NCBI GenBank assembly: GCA_002118135.1
Contig: BDIU01000147.1
Span: 1-64,000, forward strand
Length of the DNA: 64,000 bases
Source: Trebouxia sp. TZW2008
Lineage: Eukaryota > Chlorophyta > Trebouxiophyceae > Trebouxiales > Trebouxiaceae
Direction: 5' to 3'
Positions 1-11,700 of the stretch are shown here, piece by piece. The notes beneath the pieces are model-generated. The model ran no database searches, was not told the DNA's origin, and saw only the letters and a list, made by a program, of their open reading frames with translations. Every line of letters begins with the position of its first letter. The first letter of the stretch is position 1. Both the position numbers and the translations under genes were made by a program.

Positions 1-4
1 AGGG

Positions 5-44
5 CGAAAGCTTTCGGCCCCTTTCGCTGCCGAAAGCTTTCGGC
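5..44. promoter_or_regulatory. Two nested GAAAGCTTTC palindromes upstream of the bZIP gene
   Basis: A perfect 12-bp palindrome lies at 5-16 and a perfect 16-bp palindrome (GCCGAAAGCTTTCGGC) at 29-44. They share the core CGAAAGCTTTCG, spaced 26 bp start to start, with an extra CTTTCGC half site at 21-27. They sit 146-185 bp before the bZIP start codon. A dimeric DNA-binding protein site, possibly autoregulatory, is an inference from symmetry and position only. The spacing GAA-4-TTC does not fit a heat-shock element. Confidence 0.4.
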
Positions 45-189
45 TACCTGCCCGCTCACTGGCCCATTGAGGCATGCCTGGGTCATGCTTTAGTCATACA
101 AGCGATGTAAGCCTTGATGTCTAGCTTTTGAAACAATCGCTGAGTTGCACGTACAAGCAAGCGCGCAATGTGTAAGCCTTGCTTGCTCG

Positions 190-2944
190 ATGACTGCTGA
201 GAAGAGCATGTCTAACGCGCAGGATTCTTTCGGTCCCGAGTTCTGGGAAGACTTGGGCTTTGCAGATCTTCCCGACTTGCAAGCAGGCAACTTCCGTCAC
301 TCACTGGGAGCACTTGAAAGCTTCGGGTCGTACATGGATCTGACTCCGAATGCCTCGACTGAGAGCTTCGCAGCGCATGGCTTTGCACAGTCAGCCACAC
401 CTCCCCAAGCGGTCGCTGCTGCCGAGCCTGAAGTTGCATGTCCGAGCTCGGCCGGCAGAGGGGTCCGGACAAGGGATGAGCGCAAGCAGTTCAGCAACAG
501 GATGTCACAGAAACGATTCCGACAGCGTCAAAAGGTATGTGCTTCACAAGTACACTTCTTCACAAAGCAACTCTAGTCGACAAGCTAGCCACTCCTCCTT
601 TGGCACTGCAGGATCGTACAGCAGCTCTGGAATATGAGCTGGCCAAGACGTCTGCTCAGCTCAAACACCTGCAGAATATGCAGTCAGCCATCACTGCCAA
701 AAATCAGCTGCTTGAGAAGTTGCTGCAGCTGAACAAGCAAGCAAGCCCCAGGACACCTTCTGACGCGACAAACACAGTTGCGGTGGGTCTCAGCAGCCTG
801 CGTGATACATGACTGGGTTGCAAATCAGAACGCACGTTGCCTGACTTTCCTGAGACACCCACAGCTGTCCCCAGCAGTCACAACAGTAAAAAGATAACCA
901 TTTTAAACCAGTGCCAGCTCTAGGTTTCCTAAATGTATGTGTGTCAAGTTCATCTGCAAGTTCTGTCCTGAGCGCCCCTTTTGTTGCAGACTGTGCAAGA
1001 CTTGTACAAGCAGCGTGGCTTTAAGACTGTGCCAGATCCCATGTTTGCAGCAAGCCAGACAGTGCCAGCGTTGCGGCTGTCAGTCTGGGACCAAGGGGAG
1101 CAGCTGCTACCAATTCAGAAGATTGGACAGCTAGGCTTGAAAGAGTTTGCTCAGATATACACAGTGAGTTTTCCCTCTTGGTTGCAAGCGTCATGTTGAC
1201 ATGGCTTCAAAGCGATTATCAGCATTGTCTACAGTACAAGCACAAAAGCAAAACAATGCAAATGATCAGCAGTGTTGTAACTCACTGCACAATGGCACTG
1301 GCTGCTTAGTAGATAGCTTGAACTTAGCATCCCACAAAGCTGCTTCTACCACATGCATCTCACAGCATTTTGTTCTTCGCTGAATGATCTCATGCTCATA
1401 ACTGTCAAGATGCGCAATGCCAAGATAGTGCTGTTGTGCTTTGCAGGCATATGTGCATCAGATGGCATCAGCCCTTGCTCAGCTAACAGAGAAAGACCCT
1501 GCAGAACGTGAATCTTGCTCAGCCATGCAACATGTGCAAGAGCTTGTGATTGAATGCTGCTCATTGCTGGTCATTGCCTTAATGAGCAATCCTAGCCTTT
1601 ACAGAGACCTGCAACACTGCAATTTTGAAGACGGCAAAACCTCACCTGATGAGCAGTCACCCACACCCTACTACGATATCATGGTGAGCAAACAAATTCT
1701 GGCATTTCTTCAGCGTTTGTTGGGACATTCAACACTGCTAGTCATTGCAATCTAGCTTGCTGCAGCCCTTACTGCAAGCCGGCTCTGTATTTGTCTGGTG
1801 CTTGCAGCATGTTTGCATCGGTCTAAACTTGACAAGTATGTAGCGCTGCTTCACCTTCTGCTGCACACATTGATGCAGCCAAGTGCAAAGTTTGGTACCC
1901 TTGTCATGTGCATCACAGAGCAAGCGGTTCAATGGTGCGCTGCAGGCGGCCATGCAGTATACTGAAAGCCAGATTCAGGATTTACTACACCTCAGGCGTC
2001 TTTTCATCCACAGAATTGGACAGCTAGCACGTGAGCGCAAAACCCTGCTTGACAGCATGGCACAATGTAAAACGAACATGAGTCATGTATGTGACAAGGT
2101 GTGTGAGGTGAGCAAGTGGTCAGACCTGCTCAGAGAGAACGGTGATGAAGAGCACCGGAGCTACATGCAGATAATCACAGCCTCGTGCAGAGGGGTCAGT
2201 CTTCTTCTCAAAAGCATGCTAATTGGCAAGAGGCCAATAAGACTTCTGCCCGCTGCATGTGCACGTGCATGTCAGACAACCAGTCTACAGTGCAGGATAA
2301 GTGCAACGCTTAGCTCCTGTTACACATTTGCTGCTGCATGTCATGAGCATGTTTGAACTGAGCAGCATATCTGTCTGCTGCACTGCTGAATAAGCAACTC
2401 AATACAAGATACCCTTTGAGAGGTCCACAGTGCCAACCCTTCAATCAACATCATACAATTGCACACAGTACAGCGCAATATAGCAAAGCACAACAGAGCA
2501 TAGCACAGCACAGCTCAGCTCAGCCCAGCTCAGCCCAGAGCAACATCCAGTGCTGCAAACGCAGAATACACCTCAACCTGTCGCTCTAGCAGCTAGGCAA
2601 TGCTTTGATTTTGGAATGTGTAGGTGAGCACTCGTTACCAGCTGGCCACTGGTCTGGTCTGTGCATTCCCTTGGCTGTTCCGCATGAGTGAACTGGTGAA
2701 GGCAGAGGCCATCAGAAGGGGCTTGCCCTCTCATCAGGACATCATAGAGGACACCAGCATGAGCGACCTACAGCATTCAGCCAACTGGGCTGAGCTGGTA
2801 CTGTACTTGGAGGGCATCACAGAGCGTGATTTGGATGTGCATGTGCCCTTTTTGAGGCCTGCTGCACATGAAGTGGTGTGCAATGACCCACGGTGCAGCA
2901 CATGCTATAGCACTTGGCGCAAGGTGAAGCGGCCCATGTTGTAG
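190..2944 (+). CDS. bZIP transcription factor, six exons
   Basis: Predicted nuclear DNA-binding regulator of about 507 aa. Exons: 190-534, 612-782, 990-1163, 1447-1683, 1919-2194, 2624-2944; all junctions are GT-AG and phase 0, and the stop is TAG. Residues about 95-115 form a basic region with the bZIP signature N-x7-R (SNRMSQKRFRQRQ), split from the zipper by intron 1. Exon 2 continues as an amphipathic helix with heptad-spaced leucines (LEYEL, LKHLQN, LLEKLLQL). The remaining 330 residues match no domain I recognise; the last exon has a Cys-rich patch (CNDPRCSTC). The start is the first ATG in the open frame; it follows 45 bases open without ATG. The basic region and zipper are seen directly; DNA target and pathway are unknown. 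Exon 5 end and exon 6 start are the least certain junctions. Confidence 0.8.
2463..2545. repeat. Low-complexity AGCACA/CAGCTCAGC tract in bZIP intron 5
   Basis: Imperfect short repeats of agcaca type grade into cagctcagc and cagcccagc within the last intron of the bZIP gene. This is simple-sequence slippage; no coding potential is seen. Confidence 0.6.
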
Positions 2945-4159
2945 CTCATGCTACACTACATGGAAGAGTCTGAACTTGCCTGCGCTACAGCACATGGTAC
3001 AGCACAATAGAGGGTTGTGCATCAACAAACTTGCAGGGCATGTCTCTGCTCAATCTTGAGCTTCACCAACAGCGGTGTTCATCAAACTCAATCAATGGAG
3101 CACCTTGCTGCAACACCCAAGAATCATCAGCTCCACCTCTGCATACAACAGGTCTTGCGATTCTTTCTTTTGCACCACAGCTTTTGCGGCCTGAGCCTGT
3201 GTGCTCTGCCCTTGAAGATTTTGCAGGTTGATTTCAACCTACAGTCGCTGTATTGCAAAGGCTAAGCTACACATTGTTTCTGGGTTTAGTCAGCATTTGT
3301 ATGCCCATAGCATTGGAGAAAGCGGTGTGCTCCATTTCCAATGACAAGCACTTGACCTTGCTGTATGTATACTTGACTTTGGAATTGTTTGTGTGAACTT
3401 CAAAGGCATGAGACATTTGACGACAGAAGTGGCTGTTTTGTGAAGTAACGTACAATGTGCTGCTGGTGCTTGTTGCACGTAACTTTTGGGACTCTTGCTC
3501 TGCAGATTTTGCCCTCAGAACGTGTGTCATGTAGCGTCTATTGTCAACGGTGTGTTGCCAGTATTGTCTGTCACTACAAGGTTGTAGACTTGATAACAAA
3601 CCATTTCGGTCAATGCAAACATGAACTGCAGAAGTCACAAGCCTAGAACAGTTCGCAATCAGTATGGTAGTAGCTGGCGACAATGCAGTGTGCATGAATG
3701 TGCTATGCATTGCAATTCATCCAATGACTTTTGCTTTGACAGGACATGTGGTGTGCCATGTAGGCAACAGCTGGCTTGTGTGGCAGGTTTGCTTCTGCTA
3801 GTCTCGAGCCCATGCATGATTATCCAGCCCAGCATCCCTCTAGCGCAGGCTTACAGCAGCATTTGGCTTTGCTAGTCGTGGGCCTCTCATGGGCAAGCCC
3901 TGATCAGAAATCAGTAAAACTGATAGCCCACATGACCCACACTGAAGCCGAGCCAGATTCCGCTTTGACGTGGTCTGGCAAAACATCGGCAAGCCTTTTG
4001 TGTCGAGAGTCTAAACGCTCTGCATCGGTCTCACATACTCACATCGCAATCCGTATAAGAGGCAGTGGCAATTGATTCTGGCTTAGAAGATACTCTGCAG
4101 TCCTTGACCCTCTCTCTGCAACCTTGGAACTGTTTGCTTTGCTTCTGTCTTTAAGCAAG
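2945..4159. other. Intergenic, bZIP 3' flank to CHRD 5' flank; no gene seen
   Basis: Short open frames occur on both strands but none has consistent splice partners or a recognisable motif. The first 80 bases contain further agcaca-type repeats resembling the end of the bZIP gene. It presumably holds the bZIP 3' UTR and the CHRD promoter. Confidence 0.5.
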
Positions 4160-5393
4160 ATGCAAAAGTTTCTTGCAACCCTCATCAGCTTGTGCGCACT
4201 GTCTGCGGTTTGCGCACAAAGTGGGACCGCCACATACAGCCTGACTCTAGTAGGTGGGTATCGAGCTCACAAGTTTAGGCAACATGCATGTCTTGATCAC
4301 TTTCATGCTTGATATTTCCAGCGCTTGCTTGTTGGTACGCACAAGGGACAAATTGCAATATTGTCACGAAACTGTCTGCATTGCGCATCTTCATCTGTGC
4401 AGCGTTTCCGACGCTCTGCAGTCTGAAGTTGTTCGCATGCACATCCCTGCCAAACGCTGCAGTTGAGTCGGACCGCGCTGCGTTGCTGTCCAATCTGACT
4501 TGACAGTTGCCTGCGAAGCGTTTCGTCATCGTTGATGTTGATGATCTGCCGTGGTGACAGGTAGTCAGATCCTGCCTCCCGTCAACGACCCAAGCGTGGG
4601 AAATGCTGACCTGTTAGTCAGCTTCAACCCTCAGAGCAACAACATCACATATCAACTGGTGGCACATGGCGTCACTGAGTTGCTGGTGGCTCACATCCAC
4701 CTTCCCGCCACAAGCAGCATGAATGGCTCTGTGGCCATCCCATTGTTCCAGGCCCAGTTTGACCCTATTCCAGGAGGGCAGACTTCTGGTCTGATTGCAG
4801 CTGCAACTGTGACTCCTGCTGAGTTTGTTGGGCCATTGGAGGTGCTGCCAGACTTCAACAACATCAATGTGGCAACAGTGCTGAGTGAGTACGTTCAGAC
4901 TGGACGTGCTTATGCTCAGGTAAGGACAGCTGCAGATGTTGTGCATCCCAATTGCAATATGCTACATTTTGGTCGTGCTTGCATACACAGTGACAATGCG
5001 CAATAAGACAAGCAAAGAAACAGTTCTGGCAGTTCCTTGTTAGCAGTACTTGTGCATTCCAGATGCAATGAGCTTCAAATTTTGCAGTCCTAATTGCATG
5101 TTGTGTCACCACTTTCATCTATGCATGACTCAAACAGCTTACGGCCAAGCTGACTGGCGTTCACATGGCTGCAATTGTCTCAACACTTGATGAGTTACTT
5201 GCATCGGATGGGCTGAGGAACGCGTGCATGTTGGCAATCCTAAGCACCATACACGTAACAGTCAACAATTGTGATGCAGATTCACACTATGCCTTACCCA
5301 GATGGAGCTCTTCGTGCTGAGTTCTCTGAGTCCCTGAGGGTCTCTGGCAACCCGCCCACTCCAACTTTGGAAGCCCCAATCCTCACTGCCTGA
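4160..5393 (+). CDS. Secreted CHRD-domain protein, three exons
   Basis: Predicted secreted protein of 188 aa. Exons: 4160-4253, 4561-4919, 5280-5393 (TGA). Residues 1-20 are a signal peptide (MQKFLATLISLCALSAVCAQ). The rest is a single CHRD domain (a domain named from chordin, common in small secreted proteins of bacteria and algae): an entry strand leading to QILPPVNDPSVGNADL, the AHIHLPA metal-ligand-like motif near residue 75, the G-SGLI turn, and the closing block GRAYAQIHTMPYPDGALRAEF created by joining exons 2 and 3. The frame is kept at both introns and the domain is complete, which supports the splice choices. Function of CHRD proteins is poorly known; a cell-surface or extracellular matrix role is inferred from the signal peptide only. 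Length is typical of single-CHRD proteins. Confidence 0.85.
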
Positions 5394-6708
5394 AACTAAA
5401 CAGAAATTGTGATGAGAAAGATATGAGGCAAAAGCTTTCATGCTCACAGTAGTCAAGCTATGAGCAATGCAGTATTGTTTGCAACAGTAAGACAGCTCAG
5501 CAAGCCAAGCAATAATGTGAGCATCTTTGCACGCTCAATGAACTGCTGTGCTATCATTTGTTTGATTGCAGCCTGCATGACTGCGCATGCTTTTCCACTG
5601 GCCATATGCAGTGGTTTGTACATCTACATCAGTGATGTTTGTGTATTGGCCATTGCAGGCATGATTCCCCATGACACCCACTTTTAACTACATTGTAGCA
5701 TTGCTAGGCTTAGTCCAATTTTGACTCAATCCTTCAATTGATTGTCATTCCTTTGAATTACTATGCTAGCTGCTTTGCATGATCTGAAGGTCTTGTTTCA
5801 TGTCAGGAACAATGTGATGTAAAATTTGTTGGGCAGAATCGCTTGATGTTGTGGCGCTGCGTATGATCATGATATCAGTACACTCATGCACAGCACAAAT
5901 CCTGTGGATGCTACGTCTGTATTCTGACTCCTGATCGCCATTGGGAGTTGCTTGGCATTGTGCATTGATGTCATCATCAGCTCGATATGGATTTTTCTGG
6001 CACCGGGTGGATGCGCATCGATCGATCGCTTCTTGTTTCAAATTTATGTTTTGTGTACATCACAATGGTCTGGCAGATCTTACATAGCACTGTTGAACAC
6101 TGCTTGAGCATGGGTGAGACCTCTCATGTGAAAGAGGGTCACCACACAGCTCACAATTGACCTTAACCTCAGCATGTGTTGTCATGCATTCGTCATATGA
6201 TCTGCATCGTACAACAATGAACTCTTTGGGCATGCATGCGTACCCAACTTGAAAAAGCTGGTGCACATATGTGCAAGGCACACACATCTGACACGTACGC
6301 GTGTTGGCGTGATTCAGCTGGGTGTACTCAGGCATACCATCAGCAGGACGGGGTTTTGAGTCTGAGTGAGCAGTGATGGTCCATCTTGCCAATTGCTAAT
6401 GACATAACAGTTCATCTGAAGCAGCTGCCGCATCCCTGATTCAGCAGTCCTTCCCAGCATCAGATGCACAAACAGCATAGCTCCATCTGCACTGCTGCAG
6501 CTCAGCAAGTGCTGCAAGATTTGTGCAATTCAAGCTGCTGAGAACAATTTCAGTGCAGTTCAGGTCGCGCGTCGCGCACATTACCTACCGGCTCATGACT
6601 AAGGTCAGGAGGAACGTCGCTTCGCCCTCAACTGCTGAGCAAGCTCTTGAGCCAGGTCTTCGGCTTCGAGATTGCACCGCGGATTGCTAGCAGTACTTAT
6701 CGCGATAA
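5394..6708. other. Intergenic; no supported gene
   Basis: This holds the CHRD 3' flank and unexplained sequence. A GCATCGATCGATCGCTTC stretch near 6014 and several short open frames on both strands were examined; none joins into a credible exon chain. The missing first exon of the next gene may lie here or just right of it. Confidence 0.45.
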
Positions 6709-7563
6709 TGCAAAATTCCTAGACTTGCTTGCATCGACGCTGAGCAGAAGCCAGGACTTGACGAAGTCACAGCTGTCGGTCTGCAGATATGCGGCGAGCT
6801 CCTCACCAGCAACATCAACAAACACTCCTTAGCACCAACATTCACGAGTCTTATCGCAAACCATATTCCGCTTGCAAGCAACAGCAGCGCCGGTAAGCCC
6901 GAGCGTTCTGCGCTTGCATGGTCAAGACTTGTGACCAAATATAGTGCTATGCATATGTGTCTGCTCCTGCACTAATTATAAGGCACGCACCCGCAGCGAT
7001 GCCGCCTGAGCGAACGAGACGAAGCTGGCACAAAGCTTGTTGCCAATGCTGCCGGCGTTGCATCACTTTTTTGCCTGCATGCTTGCAAGGTTTCGTGAGC
7101 CTGAACTTATCGCTGTTTTCCAGGTCGCTGCGTCACGGGCGGAAACGTCAGCGTCCTGAACGCAACCGCACACCCGCTGACTATCAGCCTAGGCCAAGTC
7201 GGACCGTGGTATTACGACTTGGTCCAGCCAGGAGAGACCTTTTCCCGAAACACAGGAGCAGTGCACATCACGATCAAAGCCCATATAAACTTGTCAGGCA
7301 AATGCGATATCAATGACTGGAGTTGTGCTTTGCCAATCATCACCACTACTGGGGCTTTTGCCTTTGCTGGTGGGCCCTTGGGTATGACTGTAGCTGGAGG
7401 TCAGGCAATCATGCATGGCATCAGCAAGGACAGAGGGGTGCTGACTTCTCCTGGATGGTACATGGGTCACAAGCACAACCTCAAGATTGTTGGAGGTTAT
7501 GCAAGGGATGCAAACGGCAGACTTTGTGAACCTTCTGAGGCTTTGCGAATAGAGCACTGCTGA
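6709..7563 (+). CDS. Unrecognised protein, two exons seen, 5' end missing
   Basis: Two exons join in phase across a GT-AG intron: about 6709-6892 and 7124-7563 (TGA). The joined frame reads about 207 aa. Exon A carries GLDEVTAVGLQICGELLTSN; exon B carries GGNVSVLNATAHPLTISLGQ, then VGPWYYDLVQPGETF and NTGAVHITIKAHI, and ends with a Gly-rich hydrophobic stretch and CEPSEALRIEHC. The pattern 'VxNxT..PLT....VGPxYY..VxPGE' looks like a beta-rich domain, but I cannot name a family. No ATG lies in frame in exon A before its upstream stop (6706-6708), so at least one 5' exon or a different start is missing. Reality of exon B is well supported by its length, conserved-looking motif and splice; exon A is less certain. 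Confidence 0.5.
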
Positions 7564-8441
7564 AAGGGCATGGCATCTGTCTTGTCTTTCACTGGCTTCC
7601 ACCTAAGCCTTGTGGCTTTCCTGCCTGCAAACTACAACCGGAAGAGCCTTGGTGCTGAATTTGTACAACATGTTGTATAGTACTTGAAGCACTGCGCAAG
7701 TTGGGGAGCGGCTGCGTTGAGAAGGCATCAGTCAACTTGCACTGTGTTTGTGCAAATGCTTTGCAATAGAGGCATGGTAGCAAGCAGGCACCGTATGTAT
7801 CGTTAAAGGCTTAGTTTCCAGCTTAAAGCTCTAGCTTTGAGTTGCAGGTAGTCAGCAGCTGAAGTGCTGCAAGCTGCAGAATCGTATTGTGCATGCTGCA
7901 GTATGTTGCCGACAGATTATATTTCACATGCTGATTAACAAGGCTTGAGACTAATAGTCTACGATTGCATTCCTTTCAAATTGACGGTATCTATACATGT
8001 CACACATGTGCCAGGTGGCAGACTGCACAGCAGAAATCATGAGTATCACAATGACCCAGCAAGCATGTCATAGTCAGACGGGTCCCCCTCTAGCTTTTGC
8101 CAAGAAGCATGCGGCATACTGCCTCATAAGTGGCTGCATGATATTTGGCACCGCATCATGCGCATATCCTCTTCAGTGATCAGTCCAGGCACGAGGTCAT
8201 ATGCCACCTCTAACTCAATGCGGGTACTCAGGCGCTGGTACTCAATTGGGCACAACTGATCGTGCATGTGCCCTGCAACGTCAAGCAAGTCAGACTTCTC
8301 AGATTGCAAGTTGGTAAAAATGCAAAAAGCTGTAGCTTTGAGTCTGTAGCTTCTGATCTGTCTGTGCCTCAAATGTTGGTGCATGCTGGGCACAACACAG
8401 CACCTGTGGGTAGGAAGCAAGGCTTCAAGTCCTCTGAGGCT
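7564..8441. other. Intergenic; nothing recognisable
   Basis: 3' flank of the preceding gene. No exon chain, RNA gene or mobile element is evident on either strand. Confidence 0.45.
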
Positions 8442-8593
8442 CCCTACATCGGTCAGTGAATGCTTCATTATGCTTGCTAGTTGTGGTTGGGCCCTACATC
8501 GGTCAGTGAAATTCAATGCTTCATTATGCTTGCACGTTGTGGTTGGGCCCTACATCGGTGAATGTTTCAGTTTGCTTGCACCTTGTGGTTGGG
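8442..8593. repeat. Three-copy tandem repeat, about 50-56 bp per unit
   Basis: Units begin with CCCTACATCGGT at 8442, 8492 and 8548 and share TGCTTCATTATGCTTGC and TTGTGGTTGG blocks. They lie about 200-360 bp upstream of the ClpB start codon, next to the heat-shock elements. Confidence 0.75.
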
Positions 8594-8632
8594 ATGAGTA
8601 GCTGGGGACGGTCCTTGCCCCAGCCATTTCTG

Positions 8633-8751
8633 GAAAGTTCAGCTTCCGGAAGAGTGTCGAGACTGCAGTGGCATAGCTACTTGTTGTCAGCGGTACGAAT
8701 CGCAGATATCGTCGGGCCAGGCGTAACAGAAAGTTCCTGAAGGTTCTTGAG
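8633..8751 (+). promoter_or_regulatory. Two heat-shock element clusters before ClpB
   Basis: At 8729-8751 four perfect alternating heat-shock units occur in a row (GAA-nn-TTC-nn-GAA-nn-TTC), followed by an imperfect fifth (GAG), ending 49 bp before the ClpB ATG. A second cluster at 8633-8651 has GAA-nn-TTC, a 3-bp gap, then TTC-nn-GAA. Trimers of this module are the established binding site of heat-shock factor, and ClpB/Hsp100 genes are classic targets. Regulation by heat stress is therefore a strong inference. Confidence 0.85.
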
Positions 8752-8799
8752 GCACTGGACATAAGTAAGAGGTTGCCAGCTGTTCATACTGTTGCGTGC

Positions 8800-11700
8800 A
8801 TGCAGCGTGCAGCACTTGTTACTACTTCTCTTGTCGCTAGACCAGGCATTGCCCGCTCTACATTCTACAGAAGCATGCAGACCACGATAGGTGAGTTTCC
8901 TGCATCTCGCATTGCTTCAGCCTTAGAGACTGCTTGTACGTTCAAGGTCACAGTGATCATAGAAGTGGACGCCTGTCTCGACCCGTTGTGCTCGATGCAG
9001 GACGCATCTCGGCACCACAAGGGGTTTCTCTCCGCAACTTCAACGGACCTAGACACGCGCCCAAGGCGTGTCCTGCCCGTGCCGGCCTCATCAGACACTG
9101 CCCAAGGCATCTCTCACCTGCGGCTACTCCATCATTCAGCTCGTCGTTCCTTGGCTCGACCTCTGTGATCAGCAGTGGGCTTCACGCACAGACAACGTTG
9201 CTTGGTCAGAACAGTGTATCGAGGTAAGCTGTCATGACGGTGTTTCACAGCAGGTATGCTTGTGCATCACGCTTTCTAAGCAAAGGCGGCAGGGCAGTTC
9301 CATGCGCAGTCTGCAATATTGTGCGATGTGTCCAGCTTGTTGCATTGGTCCTATTGTCATTGCAGTGTTGCTGCAGCGAGATTGCATGAATTGGTCAGTT
9401 CACGCCTTATGAACTGTGTGACAGGAGTAGGCGGAGCCTGGCAACCAGAGCGCAAGCAGCAGGCGGCAAGCGAATCAGCCAGAATGAGTTCACAGAAAAG
9501 GCATGGCAGAGCATTGTGGCTGCCCCTGACATAGCACAAAATGCCAGCCAGCAGATTGTGGACACAGAGCACTTGCTGAAAGTGTTGCTAGAGCAGCCAA
9601 ATGGGTTGGCTAGGCGCATTGTGTCCAAGGCTGGCAGCAATCCAACACTGCTTCTGGAGAGAACAGACCAGTACATACGCCAGCAGCCCCGTGTGACTGG
9701 CGACTCGTCTCAGGTGAGCTCCTTGCAGCATTTAGGCACAACTTGCAGCATTCAGTCAGACCTTGCGGCACTTAGGCACTAGTGACCTGTTGCACTCAGC
9801 CACATGCAGTGACCTGTTGCATTCAGGCACATGCAGTGACCTCTCAGGCGCTGCTTGTTGCAGCGTTTGGGCACAACTTGCAGCGTTCAGGACTAGTGAC
9901 CTGTTGAATCCAGGCACATGCAGTGACCTCTCAGGTGCTGCCTGTCGCAGCGTAAAGGCACAACTTGCAGCATTCAGGCTCATGCAGTGACCTGTTGCAT
10001 TCAGGCACTAATGACCTGTTGCATTCAGGCACATGCAGTGAGCTGTTGATTTCAGACACATGCCATGATTTGTTGCATTTGGGCACACGCAGTGACCTCG
10101 CATGTCGTGCTTCTTGCAGTCATGCAGTGACTTGTTGCATCCAGGCAGATGCAGTGAGCTCTCAGGTGCCGCCTGTCGCAGTGTAAAGGCACAACTTGTA
10201 GCATACAGCCTCATGCAGTGACCTGTTGCAGTCAGGCACATGCAGTGACCTGTTGCATTCAGGCACATGCGGTGAGCTGTTCAGTCCATACACTTGCCGT
10301 GATTTGTTGCATTCAGGCACATACAGTGACCTGCTGGTCATCATCAAGCGTGCCTGCGTGTGCGCATCTGACAGGATTGTGTGCTAGTCTGCATCACAGG
10401 CAGATTTGGGCTTCATCTGGCCCTCAGCAGAACATGTTGTGTGCTGCCGTTTCCTGATCAGGCATAACTTGCTACTGAAGTATAAAGTGCAATGTGCAGT
10501 TGGTGTGCTGCATCCAAGACACACAGTTGTCTGTTTGCAACTCGTGGGTCGTTTGTCACAGAGACCAGTAGCAATTGTGTTGATAGTCGTCATCATGTTG
10601 ATGCAGGTGCTGGGGCGCAATCTTGAAGCCCTTGTGAGCAGGGCTCAAGAGATCAAGGCAGAATGGAAGGATGAATATGTGTCAGTAGAGCACATGCTGC
10701 TGGCCTTCCTAGATGATGCCAAGTTTGGCACAAAGCTGCTGAAAGACGCCAATCTGGACAAGGCTAAGCTAGATGCAGCTATCAAGGAGATCAGAGGCAG
10801 CAACAGGGTCACTGATCAGGTACTTTGCAGCCCTCCTTTTGTCAGGTCATCTCGCGTCAAACTTCTGGCAGCCTGGTAGTTGGCATGCTGCATCTCGCCA
10901 TCCCAGAATTGCTGAATAGTATACGCCTTGCTGCCTTCCTTCCGTCATGTTGTCACAAGTGGACGTCGGGTAGCTTGTTGATTAGCATGCAGTGTTTCAT
11001 GATCCCAAAATCGACTTGCAGGTACATGACTGCACCACAGATGGAAGCTGTGTTGCATATCTCTCGTGCATTGTGTTTTGACAAGGACTGTGGCAGCATT
11101 GCTGTTAGCATGTGATGAACTGACACTGTATGCCATGCTGGAGTGTCAGTCATCTTGTTTCTGTCTCCTTTTGGCCAACGACCACAATTCACCACCATTC
11201 ATATGTGCAGGATCCAGAGGGCAAGTATGAGGCCCTGTCCAAGTATGCAAGGGACCTAACAGCAGCCGCCAGGGACGGCAAACTAGACCCTGTCATTGGG
11301 CGTGACGATGAGATCAGGCGTGCAATTCAGATCCTGTCTCGTAGGACCAAGAACAACCCTGTACTGATTGGTGAGCCTGGAGTGGGCAAGACCGCTGTTG
11401 CTGAGGGGCTAGCACAGAGAATTGTCACTGGAGATGTACCTTCAGCGCTACAGGTCAGACTACGACTACTCATCTTACAATGAGGACACCACAATAACTC
11501 CAAGGCCATTCAAACATGACGACATAGACTTTTCTTCTTGCGCTTCTCTATTGCCCACATGTGTTGCTGGAGTCAGCTTTAATGGGATGTTCATCTGCTG
11601 AATATGTGTTAGAACTGCAGGTCAGACTGCAAGCGCTCGCCTCTGTTGTGGGTTTGCCTGGCATGTCTGTCTGCTGCATTTGCTTTAGCACTGCAGGTCA

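Noticed and set aside
3267..3710. 147-codon open frame on the minus strand between bZIP and CHRD genes
   Set aside because: No motif, no splice partners and codon use unlike the real exons nearby; it overlaps other open frames of similar size.
8934..9412. Alternative frames with long open stretches over ClpB exon 2
   Set aside because: Only the frame that joins exon 1 to the Clp N-domain exon in phase was kept; the others lead nowhere.
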